Below, in pieces: positions 17,934 to 27,170 of a stretch of DNA of 64,000 nucleotides. The position numbers and the translations under genes are program-made. The notes beneath the pieces are model-generated. The model was not told where the DNA came from and ran no database searches. It saw only the letters and a program-made list of their open reading frames with translations. The DNA is from Alteromonadaceae bacterium Bs31 (lineage in GTDB: Bacteria > Pseudomonadota > Gammaproteobacteria > Pseudomonadales > Cellvibrionaceae): the NCBI GenBank assembly GCA_900177435.1, contig FXAI01000009.1, forward strand, positions 124,001 to 188,000. Direction: 5' to 3'. The stretch's first letter is position 1; every line of letters begins with the position of its first letter.

Positions 17934-19022
17934 ATGAACTTGCAGCGTGAACGAATTAAACCCTCAATTACGAGTGAACCATTTGGTGTGCTACCTAATG
18001 GTCGCGAGGCGCGCTTGTTTACGCTGCGAAATTGTAATGGCATGTCCGTAAAAATTAGCAACTTTGGCGGTGTCATTACCTCCATCGTCTGTCCCGATAA
18101 AGACGGTAATTTTTCAGATGTGGTGCTGGGCTTTGATACCGTAGAGCCCTACGTAAAAGACTCGCCGTACTTCGGCGCAGTTATTGGCCGTTACTGTAAT
18201 CGTATTGCTGCTGGCCGTTTCGAATTGAACGGCGAGCAATGGCAGCTGGCGTGTAATGATGGCCCAAACCATTTACACGGCGGCTTGCGGGGCTTCGATA
18301 AAGTACTTTGGCAGGCGAATGCAGAGGTTATCGTCGGCGCTCCTACCCTGGAGCTTGGCTACTATAGTGCAGATGGCGATCAGGGTTACCCTGGCAATCT
18401 CGAAGTGAAGGTCAGTTATCAGTTACGTGAAGATGATCAGTTGGTAACACGCTTCACCGCAGTAACAGACCGAGCAACTCCCGTTAATCTTTCTCAGCAC
18501 AGTTATTTTAATCTCTCGGGGCAAGGTGATGTGCTCGATCACGAGCTGCGGCTTTGGTCAAATCGTTATGCGCCTGTAGATGAAAATTTAATTCCTACGG
18601 GTGATTTGGTGAGTGTGGATAAATCTGTGTTCGACTATCGACAACTCCGAAAAATTGGTGATAGCCTGCCCAGTAATAACCCGCAAATTCAATTGGCCAA
18701 TGGTGGTTACGACCATGCCTTTGAACTGATAAAAAAACACGGCGATAAACCCCAGCGAGCCGCGAAGGTTTTGCATAAAAAAAGCGGGCGCTACTTAGAA
18801 CTTTTTACGACCGAACCGAGTTTACAGTTTTATACTGGCAACTTTCTGGATGGCAGCTTGCAGCGGCGGGGTCGTTATTTCAAAAAGCATGCTGGCCTGT
18901 GCCTGGAGCCTCAGCACTTTCCCGACTCGCCCAATCAGCCGCAATTCCCTTCCACGATTCTGCAGGCGGGAGAATCATACCGCTCTGTACTGAAATATAA
19001 ATTTGGCATAGAAGCCGGGTAA
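17934..19022 (+). CDS. galM: Aldose 1-epimerase (galactose mutarotase)
   Basis: A 362-residue cytoplasmic enzyme interconverting alpha and beta anomers of glucose or galactose. Family landmarks are in order: FGVLPNGREARLFTLRN at the start, IGRYCNRIAAGRF (substrate-binding Arg), NHLHGGLRGFDK (catalytic His region), NLSQHSYFNLSG (second His), and LCLEPQHFPDSPNQP (catalytic Glu). No signal peptide is present, which suggests it acts on imported sugars. It is convergent with the GH3 beta-glucosidase gene and sits in the same carbohydrate block, so it probably helps feed beta-glucose released by that enzyme into central metabolism. Confidence 0.92.
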   Translation: MNLQRERIKPSITSEPFGVLPNGREARLFTLRNCNGMSVKISNFGGVITSIVCPDKDGNFSDVVLGFDTVEPYVKDSPYFGAVIGRYCNRIAAGRFELNGEQWQLACNDGPNHLHGGLRGFDKVLWQANAEVIVGAPTLELGYYSADGDQGYPGNLEVKVSYQLREDDQLVTRFTAVTDRATPVNLSQHSYFNLSGQGDVLDHELRLWSNRYAPVDENLIPTGDLVSVDKSVFDYRQLRKIGDSLPSNNPQIQLANGGYDHAFELIKKHGDKPQRAAKVLHKKSGRYLELFTTEPSLQFYTGNFLDGSLQRRGRYFKKHAGLCLEPQHFPDSPNQPQFPSTILQAGESYRSVLKYKFGIEAG

Positions 19023-19041
19023 GCGCCTTCGGATACACTCG

Positions 19042-21525
19042 TTAATTTGCATCGTTCCTGCAAGTAATGCTTGTAGTGCTCGCAGCATTTAACTCAATAC
19101 GAATGTTGGATAAGGTTATATTTAAGAGGCCTGTGGAGCGCAAACAAAATGGCTTGTTTATCTGACTGAGGTCAGCGCCTTTGTTTTTGAAGCAGGCAAG
19201 GGGAACGCTCAGTGTTTGCCAGCCCATATCTTTCTCCAGTATGTCTGCCACTTCTATATATTCTGCCTTGGCCATATCACCCAAGGAAAGTTTTAAGCTG
19301 TTTGCATGGGTGCCTGCAATGTTTATTTCGAAAACTAGCGCCGCATCCTTGTCGAGATACGGGAGGTAATCCTGAGTAATCTCCTCGTTAAGGATAACAA
19401 TTTCACTCTCCTTCTCCCCACTCCAGCACAGTTTTACCGCGTCTCCCTGAGTATGGCGGTCAATTGCCTGAATGCTGAGGTTCGGCCTTTCTACACGGCT
19501 TCCCAGGTACATAGAAAAACCGTCTTCATCTCGCAAGCCAATAAACCAGGGGACAATGGCTCTGCCATTGAAAAGCCACACGCCAGGATCTTTAAGGCTT
19601 TCGGGAATGTTATCCTCTACGCTTAGCTCAGCGAGTTGCGACTGGCTCATGTAGCTTAAGCCGTAGCCGAAAGGGAAGAGCGGGTCATAGTCTTTATGAT
19701 CGCTATTTAGCTGGTTATGCAAAGGGGATTTTGGCCAGGAGAAGGGTAATTTCCCGGTAAAATCATACTTAATCTCGCCATCTGTATTTGTAAACAGCAG
19801 GTCGCTTATACCGTTCGCCTCTGTACCTGGAAGCCAGACAGCAACAAAGGCATCTGAGGCATTTATTATGCGATTCACCCACAGTGGCCTGCCGGAGATA
19901 AAAAGCGCGACGACAGGAATGCCTGCTTTTTTCAATTTTTCTAACAGCCTTGCATCTTTATTATCCGTTGCCTGGTAAGCCAGGTGCTTGATATCGCCAA
20001 ACCATTCCGCATAGGGCTCTTCGCCGAAGGCAACAATGGCCACATCGGGTTTTTTAGTGTATGTGCCGGCGACATCATAGTGCACCGTACCTCCGGCTTT
20101 GTTTACCTCTTTGCTGATTGCAGAAAGTATGGATGTGCCCTTTGGAAAATCAGCGTTTGTTGTGCCAGCCCCGGACCATGAAATGGTCCAGCCACCAGCC
20201 TGTTTGCCAATATTGTCTGCGCCATCGCCAGCGACAAGAAAGTTGAGCCTTGGATTTAAGGGCAGTAAGGCATCGTTATTTTTAAGCAGCACCGAAGATT
20301 CTCGCACCGCCTGCCTTGCCACTTCGCGATGTTGCGGTGAACCGAGTAAATTGTTTTTACAAGCGTGCTTACGTTCAGAAGGAGGGCCTTTTTTAAAGAG
20401 GCCAGCACGAAATTTTGCTCTCAGTATTCTGCTTACGGCATCATTAATTCTTGCTTCGCTTATCTGGCCCGCTTCAACCTGTGTAGCCGTATTTTCTATA
20501 AAGGCCTGCCATTCATGGGTAACCATAAACATGTCCAAGCCTGCGTTAACAGCGAGAGGGCTGGAGCTGTCTTTACAACCGTCCAGCAGCCCGTGGGAAT
20601 TCCAGTCGCCAATTAGAAAGCCATCAAAACCTAGTGATTTCTTTAAAACTTGTGTTAATAAATAATGATGCCCATGCAGGCGTTCCCCTTGCCACATGCT
20701 GTGAGAGGGCATAATGCTGAGAACCCCTGCTTTAATCGCACTGAGATAACCTGGAGCATGGACTCGGTAGAGCTCGGCTTCACTATCGATATTATTACCA
20801 CGATCGATGCCCTGTTCTGTTCCTCCGTCGCCAATAAAATGTTTGGCTGTTGCCATAACACGACTGTCGTCCATAAATGTACCTTCACTCAGGCACCCCT
20901 GGAGCCCCAGCACGTAGTCTTCACTCAGCTCTTTTACCAGCTGCGGGTTTTCGGAGTAGCTTTCGTAAGTTCTGCCCCAGCGCAGATCGCGCACTACCGC
21001 CACAGAAGGTGAGAAATTCCAGTCTACCCCGCTTATCAGCATTTCGATGGCTGTGATTTCAGCGGTTTTTCTTACCAGTGCGCCATTACGGCTAGCGCCC
21101 AGGCCAATGTTGTGGGGGAAAATGGTGGCCCCCACAATTTTACTTTGCCCGTGTACAGCGTCGGTGCCCCACATAATCGGGATAGCAACGCGCTCATTGC
21201 TGCTATCCATAGAGGCCCGATAGTAAGTGTCCACCATAGTTACCCACTCTTGCGTACTCGCATATTTGTCATTGTTGGGGTAAACATTTCCGCCATTTAA
21301 AACAGAGCCAATATGGTAATCTCTGACTTGTTCGGGGGTAATGGCGTCCATCTGAGCTTGTACCATTTGCCCGATTTTTTGTCGCAGAGTAAGTCGCGCT
21401 AAGATAGCGGCTATTTCTTTTTTATAGGCAAGCTTTGGCTGGGTGCTCAGCGGGTTTGCTGGGCTTTGCCATAATTTAGCAGCATGTGAGTTTTTTGTTT
21501 TGTGCGTGTGCGGTAATGAAGCCAT
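19042..21525 (-). CDS. GH3 family beta-glucosidase with a C-terminal beta-sandwich domain
   Basis: An 827-residue glycoside hydrolase. The N-terminal TIM barrel contains KHFIGDGGTEQGIDRGNN and the catalytic nucleophile D307 in LIGDWNSHG. The second alpha/beta domain has ESSVLLKNNDALLPLN and the GAG/TNADF segment, and a fibronectin-like part with FPFGYGLSY. About 190 residues then form an extra beta-sandwich like the galactose-binding-type domain of Pseudoalteromonas ExoP. Family members of this architecture remove glucose from beta-1,3/1,4-glucans. No signal peptide can be seen in MASLPHTHKTKNSHAAK, so either it is cytoplasmic or the start is misjudged. It lies downstream of the TonB-dependent receptor on the same strand, separated by 280 nt that contain a large inverted repeat. 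Confidence 0.88.
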   Translation of the reverse strand: MASLPHTHKTKNSHAAKLWQSPANPLSTQPKLAYKKEIAAILARLTLRQKIGQMVQAQMDAITPEQVRDYHIGSVLNGGNVYPNNDKYASTQEWVTMVDTYYRASMDSSNERVAIPIMWGTDAVHGQSKIVGATIFPHNIGLGASRNGALVRKTAEITAIEMLISGVDWNFSPSVAVVRDLRWGRTYESYSENPQLVKELSEDYVLGLQGCLSEGTFMDDSRVMATAKHFIGDGGTEQGIDRGNNIDSEAELYRVHAPGYLSAIKAGVLSIMPSHSMWQGERLHGHHYLLTQVLKKSLGFDGFLIGDWNSHGLLDGCKDSSSPLAVNAGLDMFMVTHEWQAFIENTATQVEAGQISEARINDAVSRILRAKFRAGLFKKGPPSERKHACKNNLLGSPQHREVARQAVRESSVLLKNNDALLPLNPRLNFLVAGDGADNIGKQAGGWTISWSGAGTTNADFPKGTSILSAISKEVNKAGGTVHYDVAGTYTKKPDVAIVAFGEEPYAEWFGDIKHLAYQATDNKDARLLEKLKKAGIPVVALFISGRPLWVNRIINASDAFVAVWLPGTEANGISDLLFTNTDGEIKYDFTGKLPFSWPKSPLHNQLNSDHKDYDPLFPFGYGLSYMSQSQLAELSVEDNIPESLKDPGVWLFNGRAIVPWFIGLRDEDGFSMYLGSRVERPNLSIQAIDRHTQGDAVKLCWSGEKESEIVILNEEITQDYLPYLDKDAALVFEINIAGTHANSLKLSLGDMAKAEYIEVADILEKDMGWQTLSVPLACFKNKGADLSQINKPFCLRSTGLLNITLSNIRIELNAASTTSITCRNDAN

Positions 21526-21593
21526 GGAAATCCAGATGGGTATATTTCCGGCCTAGTATAAATTTTATTTACGCAGAAGCCATCAGCTGTTTT

Positions 21594-21626
21594 GGCTTAC
21601 ACGTTTGAGTTGCAAACATGTAAGCC
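21594..21626. promoter_or_regulatory. 33-bp inverted repeat upstream of GH3 containing the shared motif
   Basis: Arms of 14 bp (GGCTTACACGTTTG and CAAACATGTAAGCC, one mismatch) flank a 5-nt centre. It starts 69 bp before the GH3 ATG. It contains the TTACATGTT-N3-AACTCAA element also found before GH44. No T tract follows on either strand, so an operator is more likely than a terminator. Confidence 0.55.
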
Positions 21627-21805
21627 TTTACTTGAGGAAGGGAAGTGGCTTTCTTGTTAACCCGACAATCAAATAAGCGCTTGATCACTTATTTGTTTGT
21701 CGCCCTCGAAATGCTGGCGCAACTACAGGGAGTTACTGGCATTTCAAGGCTTAACAGTCTGTGTTGTAGAGAGTGATAAAGACTATCGTATTGTATTTGC
21801 GCTAA

Positions 21806-24193
21806 TTACCATTCCAAACGCACACCAATTAAGGGCACTGCAGAACCGTCTTCTTCTACATCAAGCCCACTGCGTTCGTTAAAACCTGTATTGCCCGGGT
21901 TGGTGGAGCCGAGCATGTTAATGATATCCACGAAGGCAATTACATTGGTTCTACCAAAGGCGCGGCGGTAGTCCACACGCATATTGAGCGAATTGTAGGC
22001 ATCATAGCGACCGGTGTTAAAATCCACCGTTTCTCGGGAATAGCGCAGTGGTTCGCCGGGGCCGAGTACGTCTTCATGCACGACATAGGTGTCGCTGGGG
22101 CGACCGGAAGCGTACTTCCAGCGTGTCGATATTTTCCAGCGTTGGTTTATTTCCCATATTCCACCAATGCTCACGCTGTGTGGTCGGCCGAAATCTGCAT
22201 CGTAGTAATCACCATCCGGCGTATCTTTAATTTTAGAGTCATTGTAGGAATAGTTAATACTGGCGGACCAGCCGTCTTCAAACGATCTGGAGAGCGACGT
22301 GTCCACACCGTAAGCACGCCCTTCTCCTGTATTTGTTCGCTCTCGCAAGCTGTCGTCGGGTTGTGTGATTAAATTACTCATGTCCTGATAGTAAGGCTCA
22401 ACAAAAAACTCCAGGTTTTCTGCCAGGGTATAGGCAAAGCCCAGGCTCAGCTGGTCTACCAGTTCATTTTCCAGTGTTGCATTGTTGGAGGCGCTGGCCC
22501 GTTGAGTGTAGCTGGGTGTCTGGTTGTAGCGACCCACGGTGCTGGTAATGCGAAGGTTCGATGTAGCCAGCCAGGTTGCTGCTGCACGGGGGGAGTAAAT
22601 ATCTTGCTGCGAAAAGTTGTCTCGGTCGTAGCGTAAACCTGCACGAAATTCCCAGTTGCCCACAGGGAGGTTTTGATCGAGATAGAGAGTGTAGTTGGTC
22701 TCGCTTTGGGTGTAGCTGTTGTCGGTATTCTCCTCTGTCCATACAAGATAGCGCTGGTCAACGGAGGGCCCCTGGTCGCGATAACTATACTCGTAGCGTA
22801 TCCAATCTTCGCGCAGGTCCAGAGACAAATCTAAATCTATCTGTGCAATACGGAGGCCGGTGGAGAAGCGCCCCAGTGCGTTAGGCGTAAAAAAATCCAG
22901 GCGGTAACCTGTTTCCGCTTCTGTTCGCTGGGACACGAGCAGGTCTTCCCGTACAGGCACTTCAGAAGGGGGTGTACCTGCCGCTACCAAATCTGGGTAA
23001 GCTTCGCCGGAACTTGCATCTTCCTTGTCCGAGCGGTAGTAAATTCTTTGAATTAATTCGCCGTTATTGGCAAGCAGGTGGTCCCAACTCAGCGCATACA
23101 ATGCGGTATCTCTTGAGCTGTCGGCCAGGCGCACGTCTTCAAAATCACCCAGTTCATCTTCGTCGGAGGCGATCACATGTTGTATGTCTCGCGAATAACT
23201 TTCTGAGGAGTTAAGAATCAGCAGGTTGATTTTATCGTCGTCTAACTCAGTAGTGGTTTTAAGAATGATATCACTCAGGCTGGGTTCGCCAAGGTCGTCC
23301 AGGCCGATTGTTTCAAACAGGCGGGTAAAATCCAGGCTGCGGGCAGAGAACAATACCGATGTGTCGTCGTGAATGTAGCTAGGGCCGTCATAACCCACTT
23401 CCAGGCCTGCCACATCAAAGCGAAGGGTAAAAGAGGGGGTATCCTGATTGCCCTCTGCTACCTCCAGTTGCAGCAGTGAGCCGGATAAACCTCCGTAGGC
23501 AGGTTCCCAGCCGCCCGGCTGAAATTTGGCACTGCTGATTATGTTGGGAGCGAACACCGAATAACGGCCGCCGCCCTCCAGCTCTTCCTGTTCGCCAAAG
23601 GCATCATTGAAATGCACAACATTCGCGAAGGGAATACCATCCACTAAAATAAGATTATTTCGCGGGCTGTTGCCTCGCACGGTGTAGTTTGAGGTGGCGC
23701 CATCGGAAAACAAGCCGGGCAGGCCATCCAGTGAGCGCAGCACATCTGCTCCGCCCCCGGCGGCACTGCGCAGAGCTTCTCTGTCTTTTTCGCCACTGCT
23801 TACGCTGGTGAGAAAATCTTGCCTGTCTTTAGAGCCAACCACCAGCATCTCTTCCATAGCGCCTCTTACCTCTGTGATTTCTGCCTTTACAGGGGTAGTT
23901 TTGGCGTCAATTACCCGCACGCTGGGTAAGCGAAGAGGGAGGTAGCCGGGGTGGCTTATTTTAATTTCATAGAGCCCTGCTTCCAGGTCGTTTATTAGCG
24001 TAGATCCAGTGCTGTCGCCGCTGTGTGAAGTTTCTGTTCCGTTTCGTGGGATCAGAATAATTGACACGCTTTCAACGGCTCGGCGGCTTTGCTCGTCGAT
24101 AATGTTGATACGTATATTTCCGCTGGCAAAGATCTGCGCAGCAGCAGTGCTTAGTAAAACAGCAATTACGAACTTGAACGACAAAGACTTCAT
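21806..24193 (-). CDS. TonB-dependent outer-membrane receptor, carbohydrate block
   Basis: A 795-residue receptor from the ATG at 24193, which gives a proper signal peptide (MKSLSFKFVIAVLLSTAAAQIFASG). The frame is open to 24346, but the added 51 residues are Cys-rich and implausible. After the signal comes a CarboxypepD_reg-like beta domain (NIRINIIDEQSRRAVESVSI to LRLPSVRVID), then the plug (VRGNSPRNNLILVDGIPFANVVHFNDAFGEQ) and a 22-strand barrel with the many aromatic beta strands expected, ending GVRLEW. There is no SusD partner, as is normal in gammaproteobacteria. Substrate is inferred to be a beta-glucan oligosaccharide because it neighbours GH44, GH3 and galM. Confidence 0.85.
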   Translation of the reverse strand: MKSLSFKFVIAVLLSTAAAQIFASGNIRINIIDEQSRRAVESVSIILIPRNGTETSHSGDSTGSTLINDLEAGLYEIKISHPGYLPLRLPSVRVIDAKTTPVKAEITEVRGAMEEMLVVGSKDRQDFLTSVSSGEKDREALRSAAGGGADVLRSLDGLPGLFSDGATSNYTVRGNSPRNNLILVDGIPFANVVHFNDAFGEQEELEGGGRYSVFAPNIISSAKFQPGGWEPAYGGLSGSLLQLEVAEGNQDTPSFTLRFDVAGLEVGYDGPSYIHDDTSVLFSARSLDFTRLFETIGLDDLGEPSLSDIILKTTTELDDDKINLLILNSSESYSRDIQHVIASDEDELGDFEDVRLADSSRDTALYALSWDHLLANNGELIQRIYYRSDKEDASSGEAYPDLVAAGTPPSEVPVREDLLVSQRTEAETGYRLDFFTPNALGRFSTGLRIAQIDLDLSLDLREDWIRYEYSYRDQGPSVDQRYLVWTEENTDNSYTQSETNYTLYLDQNLPVGNWEFRAGLRYDRDNFSQQDIYSPRAAATWLATSNLRITSTVGRYNQTPSYTQRASASNNATLENELVDQLSLGFAYTLAENLEFFVEPYYQDMSNLITQPDDSLRERTNTGEGRAYGVDTSLSRSFEDGWSASINYSYNDSKIKDTPDGDYYDADFGRPHSVSIGGIWEINQRWKISTRWKYASGRPSDTYVVHEDVLGPGEPLRYSRETVDFNTGRYDAYNSLNMRVDYRRAFGRTNVIAFVDIINMLGSTNPGNTGFNERSGLDVEEDGSAVPLIGVRLEW

Positions 24194-24266
24194 TTCTGAT
24201 TTATGCCTCATACTCAGGTGGTGTAAAGGAACGCTAATCAAAGCTATACGCAGGGCGGGTAAATAG

Positions 24267-24277
24267 AGATTACATGT
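24267..24277. promoter_or_regulatory. Possible third copy of the ACATGTAATCT element
   Basis: The minus strand reads ACATGTAATCT, 74 bp before the receptor ATG. The same 11 bases occur within the GH44 upstream motif (17470 onward). The match is short, so this is a weak call. Confidence 0.3.
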
Positions 24278-24333
24278 GCAGCACAGCAGGCATATTACTG
24301 CAAATACCGGGCGGATGTTGCCGTTACTGGTAA

Positions 24334-24349
24334 TGCATGTGCACATGCA
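24334..24349. promoter_or_regulatory. Perfect 16-bp palindrome in a divergent promoter region
   Basis: TGCATGTGCACATGCA is fully self-complementary and lies midway between the divergent receptor gene (start 24193) and the SGNH lipoprotein gene (start 24493), about 140 bp from each. Size and symmetry fit a LacI- or TetR-type operator. No adjacent regulator gene was found. Confidence 0.45.
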
Positions 24350-24492
24350 GCCCGCTTTGTTGCCATAAAATCGGGCTTATACATTCATCAGCCTAATTGT
24401 TTGCACACTTAGCAGCTAGAATTTAGTCGCTGGCATTTAATGCTTTATGTAAGCTCTTCATCGGCAGGGGGTGATATTGTGGGAATTGAACA

Positions 24493-25107
24493 ATGATTAT
24501 AAAAAGGCTTAGCTGCATCGCTATACTGGTGCTCGCGCTTGTGTTTCTTCAAGCCTGTGGCCGGGTTGGCTTACAGCCAATACCAACAGATGGGGTTATT
24601 CTCGCTTTTGGTGATAGTTTGACCGTGGGTGTAGGTACCGAAAAATCAAAAAGCTACCCCAGCGTACTGGCTTCACTAAGTGGTCGCCAGGTTATCAATG
24701 CAGGTGTCTCCGGTGAAGTGAGCGCAGATGGAGTAAGCCGCCTTGATTCTATCCTCTCGGAAAAGCATGTTGATTTATTAATTCTGTTGGAGGGCGGTAA
24801 CGATATATTGCGTAACCAGAATCCCGAGCGTACCAAGCAAAACCTGGCGAAAATGATAGAGATTGCAAAGGCCTACCAGGTGGAAGTGGTGCTTGTGGGA
24901 GTACCTGAAAAGAAACTCTTCTCTGGTGTAGCTCCGTTTTATAAAGAGTTGGCTGAGGAATACAAACTGGTATTTGAAGCAGACTTGATTGGTGATTTAT
25001 TGCGGCAGCCTAAATACAAATCCGACTCTATTCATTTTAATGCGGCAGGTTACCGGGTGATGGCGGAAGCCCTGCATGAGTTGTTGCTGGAGCGCGGTGC
25101 TTTGTAA
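24493..25107 (+). CDS. SGNH/GDSL hydrolase lipoprotein (arylesterase, TesA-like)
   Basis: A 204-residue lipoprotein: signal MIIKRLSCIAILVLALVFLQACG with lipobox LQAC. The four SGNH blocks are present: GDS in ILAFGDSLTVGVG (Ser nucleophile), the Gly in INAGVSGE, Asn in LEGGNDILRN, and the catalytic D..H in YKSDSIHFNAAGY. Such enzymes hydrolyse acyl esters (lysophospholipase, thioesterase or arylesterase activity). Next to the receptor and GH genes it could deacetylate carbohydrate, but its small TesA-like size favours a general esterase. It is divergent from the receptor and convergent with the carbamoyltransferase module. Confidence 0.85.
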   Translation: MIIKRLSCIAILVLALVFLQACGRVGLQPIPTDGVILAFGDSLTVGVGTEKSKSYPSVLASLSGRQVINAGVSGEVSADGVSRLDSILSEKHVDLLILLEGGNDILRNQNPERTKQNLAKMIEIAKAYQVEVVLVGVPEKKLFSGVAPFYKELAEEYKLVFEADLIGDLLRQPKYKSDSIHFNAAGYRVMAEALHELLLERGAL

Positions 25108-25156
25108 ACACAGCTAGCCGATATTCGCAGCCCCTTCCCTGGGACGATTGTGGGGA

Positions 25157-27001
25157 CTAATCCAACTCATACTTGTTTTTATAGTCTTCTTGCAGAGCAG
25201 GGTTCTGCTCTTCTTTGTACAAAATGGTGTTGCCACACACTAATACTTCCAAGTTGGTACCCATAAAACAGCGGAAGGCGTCTTCTGGTGTGCATACAAT
25301 GGGTTCACCTCGAACATTAAAACTGGTATTTACCACAATGGGGCAGCCGGTTAGCTGGTAGAACTTTTCTATTAAAGCGTGGTAGCGCGGGTTGGTCTCC
25401 TTGTGAACAGTTTGGATTCTTGCAGAATAATCCACATGGGTAACTGCGGGAACTTCGGAGCGAGGGACGTTGAGCTTATCTATGCCAAACAGTTTTTCTT
25501 GCTCTTCGGTCATCGGCTTGCGCTTGGCCGGTTGAACATCTGCAACCATCAGCATGTAAGGGCTATCCTCGGAGATTTCGAACCACTCCGAAACATGCTC
25601 TCGCAACACCGAAGGTGCAAAGGGCCGAAATGATTCCCGAAACTTTACTTTCAAGTTAAGGTCTTTCTGCATTTTTGGTGAGCGTGGGTCACCCAATATG
25701 GATCTTGCACCTAAGGCTCTGGGGCCAAACTCCATGCGCCCGTTGAACCAGCCAACGGCCTTGCTCTGGGTTAAGGCTTGCGCTGCTTTTAATAGGGTTT
25801 CTTCTTCTGAGTAGCTTTTAAAAACTGCTCCTGCTGCAGCCAGGCTCCGCTCAATTTCTGCTTCGGAGAATGACGGGCCCAGATAGGAACCCTTGGTGCT
25901 GTCGCTACCGTTGATTTTACGGGGCTTGCCAAACTCTTGAAACCAGGCTGCTTGCGCTGCACCCAATGCTCCTCCGGCGTCACCGGCCGCTGGTTGTACC
26001 CATACATTTTTGAAGGCACCATCGCGCAGAATTTTACCGTTTGCCACGCAGTTCAGGGCAACGCCCCCGGCCATGCATAAATTTGGAGTCTGATATTCTG
26101 CGGCGAGGCTGCGGGTAAGCCGCAACACGGACTCCTCTACAACGGCTTGTATGGATGCGGCGATGTCCATGTGAAACTGTGTCAGTTGGTCGGTATCGGG
26201 TTTGCGTACGGGTTCACCAAAAAGCTTGGCGAACTTTTTATTCGTCATGGTGAGGCCGGTACAGTAATTAAAGTAAGACTGGTCCAGGTGGAAGCTGCCG
26301 TCGTCTTTTAGATCCACAACCTTATCGAGGATACGCTGGGTGAATCTAGGTTTGCCATAGGGGGCAAGGCCCATAACCTTGTACTCGCCTGAATTAACCC
26401 TGAAGCCGGTATAGTAAGTAAATGCCGAATACAGAAGCCCGAGCGAGTGGGGGAAGTGTATTTCCTTTTCGATGTTTAGCTCATTGCCTCTCCCTATGGC
26501 AACCGTGGTGGTTGCTTGCTCCCCAACCCCATCCAGAGTCAGTACAACGGCCTCTTCAAAGGGCGAAGGGTAAAATGCACTGGCGGCATGGCTAAAGTGG
26601 TGTTCGGAAAACAGCAGCTTCTCTCTGCCACCGTTTTTAAAATCGCTGTCGATTTTACCGAACTCGCGAATAAGCATATCTTTTTGAAAAAGCTTTTCGC
26701 GTAACCAAACGGGCATTGCGGCCCGAAACGAATTAATGCCTTTGGGCGCCAGCGCCACGTAGGTTTCTAAAAGGCGTTCGAACTTAAGAAATGGCTTTTC
26801 ATAAAATGCAATATGATCTACCTTGCTGAGGCTGGTGCCAGCCTCCTTGAGACAGTACTCAATGGATTTTAACGGAAAACCGGGGTCATGCTTTTTGCGG
26901 GTGAAGCGTTCTTCCTGAGCCGCTGCTATGATCTCACCATTGTGGATCAATGCCGCGGCACTGTCATGATAAAACGCCGAAACGCCTAGTATTGTAGTCA
27001 T
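25157..27001 (-). CDS. Carbamoyltransferase (NodU/CmcH/SxtI type)
   Basis: A 614-residue enzyme of the O-carbamoyltransferase family. The N-terminal half begins ILGVSAFYHDSAAALIHNGEIIAAAQEERFTRKKHD and has the metal-binding SEHHFSHAASAFY and MAGGVALNCVANGKI segments of the ASKHA-like Kae1 fold. The C-terminal half carries GWFNGRMEFGPRALGARSILGDPR and NTSFNVRGEPIVCTPEDAFRCF, the conserved YrdC-like/NodU C-terminal domain. These enzymes transfer carbamoyl from carbamoyl phosphate via carbamoyl-AMP to a hydroxyl of a sugar or natural product. It is the last gene of a four-gene unit (SGNH, SxtJ, DUF5989, this one), with 12 nt to the gene before it, and probably modifies a cell-surface polysaccharide. 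Confidence 0.9.
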   Translation of the reverse strand: MTTILGVSAFYHDSAAALIHNGEIIAAAQEERFTRKKHDPGFPLKSIEYCLKEAGTSLSKVDHIAFYEKPFLKFERLLETYVALAPKGINSFRAAMPVWLREKLFQKDMLIREFGKIDSDFKNGGREKLLFSEHHFSHAASAFYPSPFEEAVVLTLDGVGEQATTTVAIGRGNELNIEKEIHFPHSLGLLYSAFTYYTGFRVNSGEYKVMGLAPYGKPRFTQRILDKVVDLKDDGSFHLDQSYFNYCTGLTMTNKKFAKLFGEPVRKPDTDQLTQFHMDIAASIQAVVEESVLRLTRSLAAEYQTPNLCMAGGVALNCVANGKILRDGAFKNVWVQPAAGDAGGALGAAQAAWFQEFGKPRKINGSDSTKGSYLGPSFSEAEIERSLAAAGAVFKSYSEEETLLKAAQALTQSKAVGWFNGRMEFGPRALGARSILGDPRSPKMQKDLNLKVKFRESFRPFAPSVLREHVSEWFEISEDSPYMLMVADVQPAKRKPMTEEQEKLFGIDKLNVPRSEVPAVTHVDYSARIQTVHKETNPRYHALIEKFYQLTGCPIVVNTSFNVRGEPIVCTPEDAFRCFMGTNLEVLVCGNTILYKEEQNPALQEDYKNKYELD

Positions 27002-27013
27002 AATTTACGGCCA

Positions 27014-27163
27014 CTAAAAAAGTGTATAAATGAAAGGCGCTACTGCAGAACCTTGTGTTAGAACGATCAGGCCACCAAATAGGACCAATACCATTAAAAT
27101 AGGTAGTAACCAATATTTTTTGCGTACGCGCATAAATTGCCAAAATTCACTTATAAATTCCAT
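27014..27163 (-). CDS. DUF5989 family 49-residue membrane protein
   Basis: A short gene of 49 codons plus a TAG stop. The translation starts MEFISEFWQFMRVRKKYWLLP and continues through one transmembrane helix (ILMVLVLFGGLIVLTQGSAVAPF) to IYTLF. A GAGG ribosome-binding site stands 6 nt upstream of the ATG at 27163. It fits DUF5989 proteins, tiny membrane proteins (EF..FL...KKfWL.P....) that regularly sit between a carbamoyltransferase gene and an SxtJ gene. The spacing is 7 nt from SxtJ and 12 nt to the carbamoyltransferase. Function is unknown; it is presumably a membrane anchor or small partner of the module. Confidence 0.8.
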   Translation of the reverse strand: MEFISEFWQFMRVRKKYWLLPILMVLVLFGGLIVLTQGSAVAPFIYTLF

Positions 27164-27170
27164 GCTAGCC

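Noticed and set aside
21806-24346. Longer start for the TonB-dependent receptor at 24346
   Set aside because: The extra Cys-rich residues precede a normal signal peptide that begins at 24193.
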